Positions 60,805 through 64,000 of a stretch of DNA of 64,000 bases are shown here, piece after piece. Numbering within the stretch: the stretch's first letter is position 1; every line of letters begins with the position of its first letter. The translations under genes and the position numbers were made by a program. Source of the stretch: Spirochaeta lutea (lineage in GTDB: Bacteria; Spirochaetota; Spirochaetia; DSM-27196; Salinispiraceae); contig NZ_JNUP01000071.1 of the NCBI RefSeq assembly GCF_000758165.1, positions 136,853-200,852 of the forward strand, in the 5' to 3' direction. The notes under the pieces were generated by a model, which was not told the origin of the DNA, did not search any database, and was given only the letters and a program-made list of their open reading frames with translations.

Positions 60805-62727
60805 TTACGAATCCGAATAGTCCGGGGGTGTGGAATCGGGGCCGAGCCGGGTCTGAAGAAGGGCCTCCAGGCTCTCCCGGTCGATTTTGTAATGCCGGGC
60901 CACATCCAGGGCGTAGCTCTTGCCCGTTGGAGGGGCGAGGATGATTTTATAGGTGCGCTGGCCCCTGGGGTTCTGGTCATCCTCCGCACCCATAGCTCCA
61001 TTAGGGACATCCGGCTGCGGCCCTGCTCTCCGGGGCGCCTCACCGGCGGCCTCAGCATTGGACCGGGCTGCTTCGGTTTTGCGCCCGGAAGCCGGGACAG
61101 ACTGGGCCCGGGGAGCCTGGGTTTCCCCCGACAGAGAGGCGGCTTCCTGGGCCGGCTCCGCCCGGTCGGCCGGGGCGTCGTCATGGGTTGATTGGGCCAC
61201 TACGGAAATCAGGCTGCCGATGGAGGGATGCTCCTGGGCGATATCCGCGGCCAGGCTATGCAGGTGGGTCGCGACAATACAGCGGATTCCCGAATCGGCC
61301 AGAACCTCCAGGATATCCCGGAGCAGCACCCCAGCCTCACCCGGACTGGTACTGGCGAAACTTTCGTTCATGAGCACCAGGCTTCGGGGGCCCAGGGAGG
61401 AAAAAAGCTCCCGAACGCGTAGACTTTCCTCTCCCAAACGACCGGCCTGGGCCTCGGGACGCTCCTCAATCTGGTAGTGGGTAAAGATACCGTCCACGGG
61501 GCTCAGGGAGCAGCTCTCTGCGGGAACCAGGGCTCCAACCTGAGCAAGGACAACCAGAATGCCGATGGACTGGAGGTACACGGTCTTTCCCCCCCGGTTG
61601 GGTCCGGTGAGCACAAACCCCCGGTAGGCACCGTCAAAATACAGATCGTTCGCCACCAGACGCCGTGCCAGGGATCCGCCCTCCCGGCTTCCGCCGTCAT
61701 GCCGGAAGAGCTCCGCCAGGCGCAGGTTCCAGCACCCCTGGGCCAGGAGCTTCATGGTGTCCCCGGGGGTAAAGACCGGGGTACAGAAGGGAAGCCCCAG
61801 GGTTTTAAATTCCCCGAGGTAGGATGCCAGCCGCAGATAGAAGATCAGCTCCCGGCCAAGATGTTCAAAAAACCCGCCCTGAAGATTCTGGAAGGGCTGG
61901 AGGTCCGCTACGAGGCTCCGGGCCGTTTTTTCCATTACCTGGTTCACATCCTGGAGTATGGGTACCAGCAGGGGGTTTTCCCGGTTGGATCCGGTGCTCT
62001 GCATCGGAGGGTGAAAGCTGCCCAGGGCGGCTGGACCGCTGGAATCGGCCCCCAACAACCGGCCGAACATCCCCGGCTTCGCCTCGGGAATCGGTTTATC
62101 GTGGATATCTGTCAGGACTGCGGAAATAGGACGCAGGTAGCTGTCCAAGTTTACCCCGATGGAGATGCTCTTTACCGACCGGAGCTTGTTGCTGATCTGG
62201 GGCAGCTGGGTTTCCAACCGGGTAAAGAGGGGATCCCGGCGCACATCCTCCAGCTGGGCAAGGATCTGCTGGAAGCCCGGAGCCGTGAGGGTATCCCGGG
62301 AATCCTGGAGAATGGATCCGAAGAGCTGTACCCCCGTAAGGTAGCTTTCCAGCTGGGTGATTTTCCGGGCGACGGCCATCAGGGGTGATTTATCGGTTTT
62401 GCCCGGGGTCGGTACCTGCCGGGAGTACAGGAGATGCTGGGCGGCCTCTTCCAACCGGGAATGCAGCTGGGGAGCGTGGAGGATGTTCTCAAAGATTCCC
62501 TGGCGGTAGGCCAAAACCCGGGGATCGTCTATCAGCCGGGTCAGGATGGGCTCCTGGGAGGCTCGCTCCCAGCGGTTCGGGAAGACCCGGGTCAGGAGTT
62601 TGTCGATGCCCAGGTCGGTGATGGTTTGGGGGTCCAGCTGCCGTCCGGTTTGTTCTTCGCCCATTTCCAGTCCCGGGGGCCAGAGAAGGCTTAAGGGGGT
62701 GCGGTTTGAATCCCGTTGGTCGTCCAT
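60805..62727 (-). CDS. MutS-family ATPase without mismatch-recognition domain
   Basis: A 640-residue protein. Its C-terminal half is a MutS-type ATPase: Walker A TGPNRGGKTVYLQSIG, Walker B region SLVLMNESFASTSPGEAG and ATHLHSLAADI. The N-terminal half is helical and resembles the clamp/lever region only. A low-complexity Ala/Pro/Ser insert of about 80 residues separates the ATPase core from the last 50 residues. It lacks the Smr domain of MutS2 and the mismatch-binding domain of MutS, so it belongs with MutS-like proteins of unclear role. It is monocistronic. Confidence 0.85.
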   Translation of the reverse strand: MDDQRDSNRTPLSLLWPPGLEMGEEQTGRQLDPQTITDLGIDKLLTRVFPNRWERASQEPILTRLIDDPRVLAYRQGIFENILHAPQLHSRLEEAAQHLLYSRQVPTPGKTDKSPLMAVARKITQLESYLTGVQLFGSILQDSRDTLTAPGFQQILAQLEDVRRDPLFTRLETQLPQISNKLRSVKSISIGVNLDSYLRPISAVLTDIHDKPIPEAKPGMFGRLLGADSSGPAALGSFHPPMQSTGSNRENPLLVPILQDVNQVMEKTARSLVADLQPFQNLQGGFFEHLGRELIFYLRLASYLGEFKTLGLPFCTPVFTPGDTMKLLAQGCWNLRLAELFRHDGGSREGGSLARRLVANDLYFDGAYRGFVLTGPNRGGKTVYLQSIGILVVLAQVGALVPAESCSLSPVDGIFTHYQIEERPEAQAGRLGEESLRVRELFSSLGPRSLVLMNESFASTSPGEAGVLLRDILEVLADSGIRCIVATHLHSLAADIAQEHPSIGSLISVVAQSTHDDAPADRAEPAQEAASLSGETQAPRAQSVPASGRKTEAARSNAEAAGEAPRRAGPQPDVPNGAMGAEDDQNPRGQRTYKIILAPPTGKSYALDVARHYKIDRESLEALLQTRLGPDSTPPDYSDS

Positions 62728-62850
62728 AGGCAGGTATCATACCCCGGATCGCGGCGGTTGGAAAGCGTAGAATGGGAGCGCCGGGCCGTCCCGAGTCAAG
62801 GGGCGGGATGCCCGAAGGCCGGGCATGGGAATCACCCTAAAACCGCTCCA

Positions 62851-62865
62851 CCATTTTGCGCACTA
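62851..62865 (+). mobile_element. MITE terminus remnant
   Basis: CCATTTTGCGCACTA matches the last bases of the element's right end (CCTTTTGCGCACTA). Nothing else of the element remains. It lies in the gap between the MutS-like and hcp genes. Confidence 0.4.
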
Positions 62866-62883
62866 TGCACCATTTGGACACGG

Positions 62884-62910
62884 AAAAAGGGCCCGGAACA
62901 CCCCGGACCC
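62884..62910 (-). terminator. Rho-independent terminator of the hcp gene
   Basis: On the minus strand GGGTCCGG pairs with CCGGGCCC (one mismatch) across a short loop, followed by five T. It lies 24 bases beyond the hcp stop. Confidence 0.75.
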
Positions 62911-62933
62911 CAGTAGACTAGATAATCCTCTGT

Positions 62934-64000
62934 TTAGGACGCTGTAATTGCTGCAAGATCCTCCTCCACGGTGCCGGTCCCCTGGATTCCGAAGGTATCC
63001 ACCAGAACCTTGGCTACCCCGGGACTCAGGAAGGCAGGCAGGGTCGGACCCAGCCGGACATTCTTGAACCCCAGATGCAGGAGGGCAAGCAGGACGGCCA
63101 CGGCCTTCTGCTCGTACCAGGCGATATCGAAGTCGATGGGCAGATCGTTGATGTCCGCCATGCCGAAGGCTTCCTTCAGGGTCAGGGCGGTGACCGCCAG
63201 GGAGTAGCTGTCATTGCATTGCCCGGCATCCAGAACCCGGGGAATACCCCCGATATCCCCGAGATCCAGCTTGTTGTACCGGTACTTGGCACAGCCCGCA
63301 GTCAGAATAACCGTGTCCCGGGGCAGGCCCTGAGCGACCTGGGTAAAGTGGTCACGGCTCTTATGGCGGCCGTCGCATCCGGCCATCACCACGAAGCGTT
63401 TGAGGGCCCCGGATTTTACCGCGTCGATGACCTTGTCGGCGAGCTGGCTGATCTGGTGATGGGCGAAACCACCGGTAATACTGCCCTGTTCGAGCTCGAT
63501 CGGGGGCTGGCAGGTCTTGGCCAGACTTACCAGCGCGGAGAAGTCCTTCCTACCCTGGGAATCCTCGGAGATGTGGGGAACCCCGGGAAAACCGGCCATC
63601 CCCGTGGTGAAGATCCGGGTTTTATAGCTCTCCTTGGGAGGCACAATACAGTTGGTGGTCATCAGGATTACCCCGTTGAAGCTCTCGAACTCCTTGTCCT
63701 GCTGCCACCAGGCATTGCCATAGTTACCCACAAAGTGATCGTATTTCTTGAAGGCCGGATAGTAGTTTGCCGGAAGCATCTCCGAGTGGGTGTACACATC
63801 CACCCCGGTACCGGCGGTCTGTTCCAGGAGCTCCTCCATATCCTTCAGGTCGTGGCCAGAAATCAGGATGGCGGGATTGGACCGGGTTCCGATATTTACC
63901 TGGGTAATCTCGGGGTTTCCGTAGGTCTCGGTGTTGGCCTTGTCCAAGAGGGCCATGGTGGTAACCGCGGTCTTGCCGGTTTCCAGAACCAGGGCCGTCA
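62934..64000 (-). CDS. hcp: Hydroxylamine reductase/hybrid cluster protein Hcp, C-terminal part
   Basis: Reduces hydroxylamine or nitric oxide using a 4Fe-2S-2O hybrid cluster. About 355 residues are visible. The frame stays open to the window end ([20 protein letters not shown]), so the N-terminal cluster domain lies outside. Hybrid-cluster ligands are readable: ISGHDL (His), [10 protein letters not shown] (Glu), MTTNCIVPP (Cys), [11 protein letters not shown] (Cys), [10 protein letters not shown] (Cys) and WYEQKAVAV (Glu region). It fits nitrosative stress from nitrate reduction elsewhere in the window. The promoter is beyond the window. Confidence 0.95.
   Translation of the reverse strand, partial: TALVLETGKTAVTTMALLDKANTETYGNPEITQVNIGTRSNPAILISGHDLKDMEELLEQTAGTGVDVYTHSEMLPANYYPAFKKYDHFVGNYGNAWWQQDKEFESFNGVILMTTNCIVPPKESYKTRIFTTGMAGFPGVPHISEDSQGRKDFSALVSLAKTCQPPIELEQGSITGGFAHHQISQLADKVIDAVKSGALKRFVVMAGCDGRHKSRDHFTQVAQGLPRDTVILTAGCAKYRYNKLDLGDIGGIPRVLDAGQCNDSYSLAVTALTLKEAFGMADINDLPIDFDIAWYEQKAVAVLLALLHLGFKNVRLGPTLPAFLSPGVAKVLVDTFGIQGTGTVEEDLAAITAS

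Overview
The window looks like chromosomal DNA of a GC-rich, free-living spirochaete of the Spirochaetaceae (Spirochaeta or Alkalispirochaeta type). The lineage call is inference. It rests on exported proteins whose signal peptides end in short Gly/Ser-rich starts (FAGGSSE, LYAGGSSE, YASGSKE), on a YeeE/TsuA transporter with a TusA-like partner as described in Spirochaeta thermophila, and on a chlamydia-type class Ic ribonucleotide reductase. No rRNA, tRNA or CRISPR array was seen.

Layout. 1-1930: end of a family 3 glycosidase. 2112-10079: a ribonucleotide reductase locus (nrdA, nrdB, nrdD, nrdG) behind two NrdR-like boxes and a cobalamin riboswitch. 10150-13417: an autoregulated TetR with an alpha/beta hydrolase, an exported protein with two Tudor-knot domains, and a Crp/Fnr regulator. 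13540-24657: a ten-gene operon for nitrate uptake, nitrate reduction and molybdenum cofactor synthesis (narK-like, nas/nap-type reductase, moaA, moaC, mobB-mobA fusion, moeA, moaD, moaE, moeB-rhodanese fusion, TauE/SafE). 24691-27579: a large exported metallopeptidase-like/propeller protein. 27766-32457 (minus): a thiosulfate/sulfane-sulfur operon (beta-propeller, tsuA, exported rhodanese, TusA-like, cytoplasmic rhodanese). 32753-41320: an outer-membrane protein, a PAP2 phosphatase, an AI-2E-type permease, a flavoprotein, malic enzyme, a GGDEF-EAL protein and a lipoprotein.

41431-53900 is visibly more AT-rich and reads as a transferred island. It holds an IS3-type transposase remnant, a five-gene tripartite efflux operon with two different RND subunits (51794 down to 42506), and exported proteins. 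One of these is out of frame with its best start at an A8 tract. 54074-64000 returns to GC-rich DNA: YjbQ, an MMPL/RND permease with its TetR, small ORFs, a CD3324-like HTH protein, an orphan DNA methyltransferase, a MutS-like ATPase, and the C-terminal part of the hybrid-cluster protein Hcp at the window edge.

The most striking unlabelled structure is a family of about 105-bp dispersed inverted-repeat elements. Their termini are close to TAGTGCGCAAAAGGTTGTAA. There are four near-complete copies, one degenerate copy and a few fragments, in both orientations and always between genes. They look like MITEs with TA target duplications. One copy fills the gap between the first two genes of the thiosulfate operon. 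Other recurring themes are low-complexity Pro/Ser/Ala insertions inside otherwise conserved enzymes (NrdA, NrdD, MobA, MoeA, MoeB, MutS-like, AI-2E) and several genes whose predicted transcription start coincides with the start codon.
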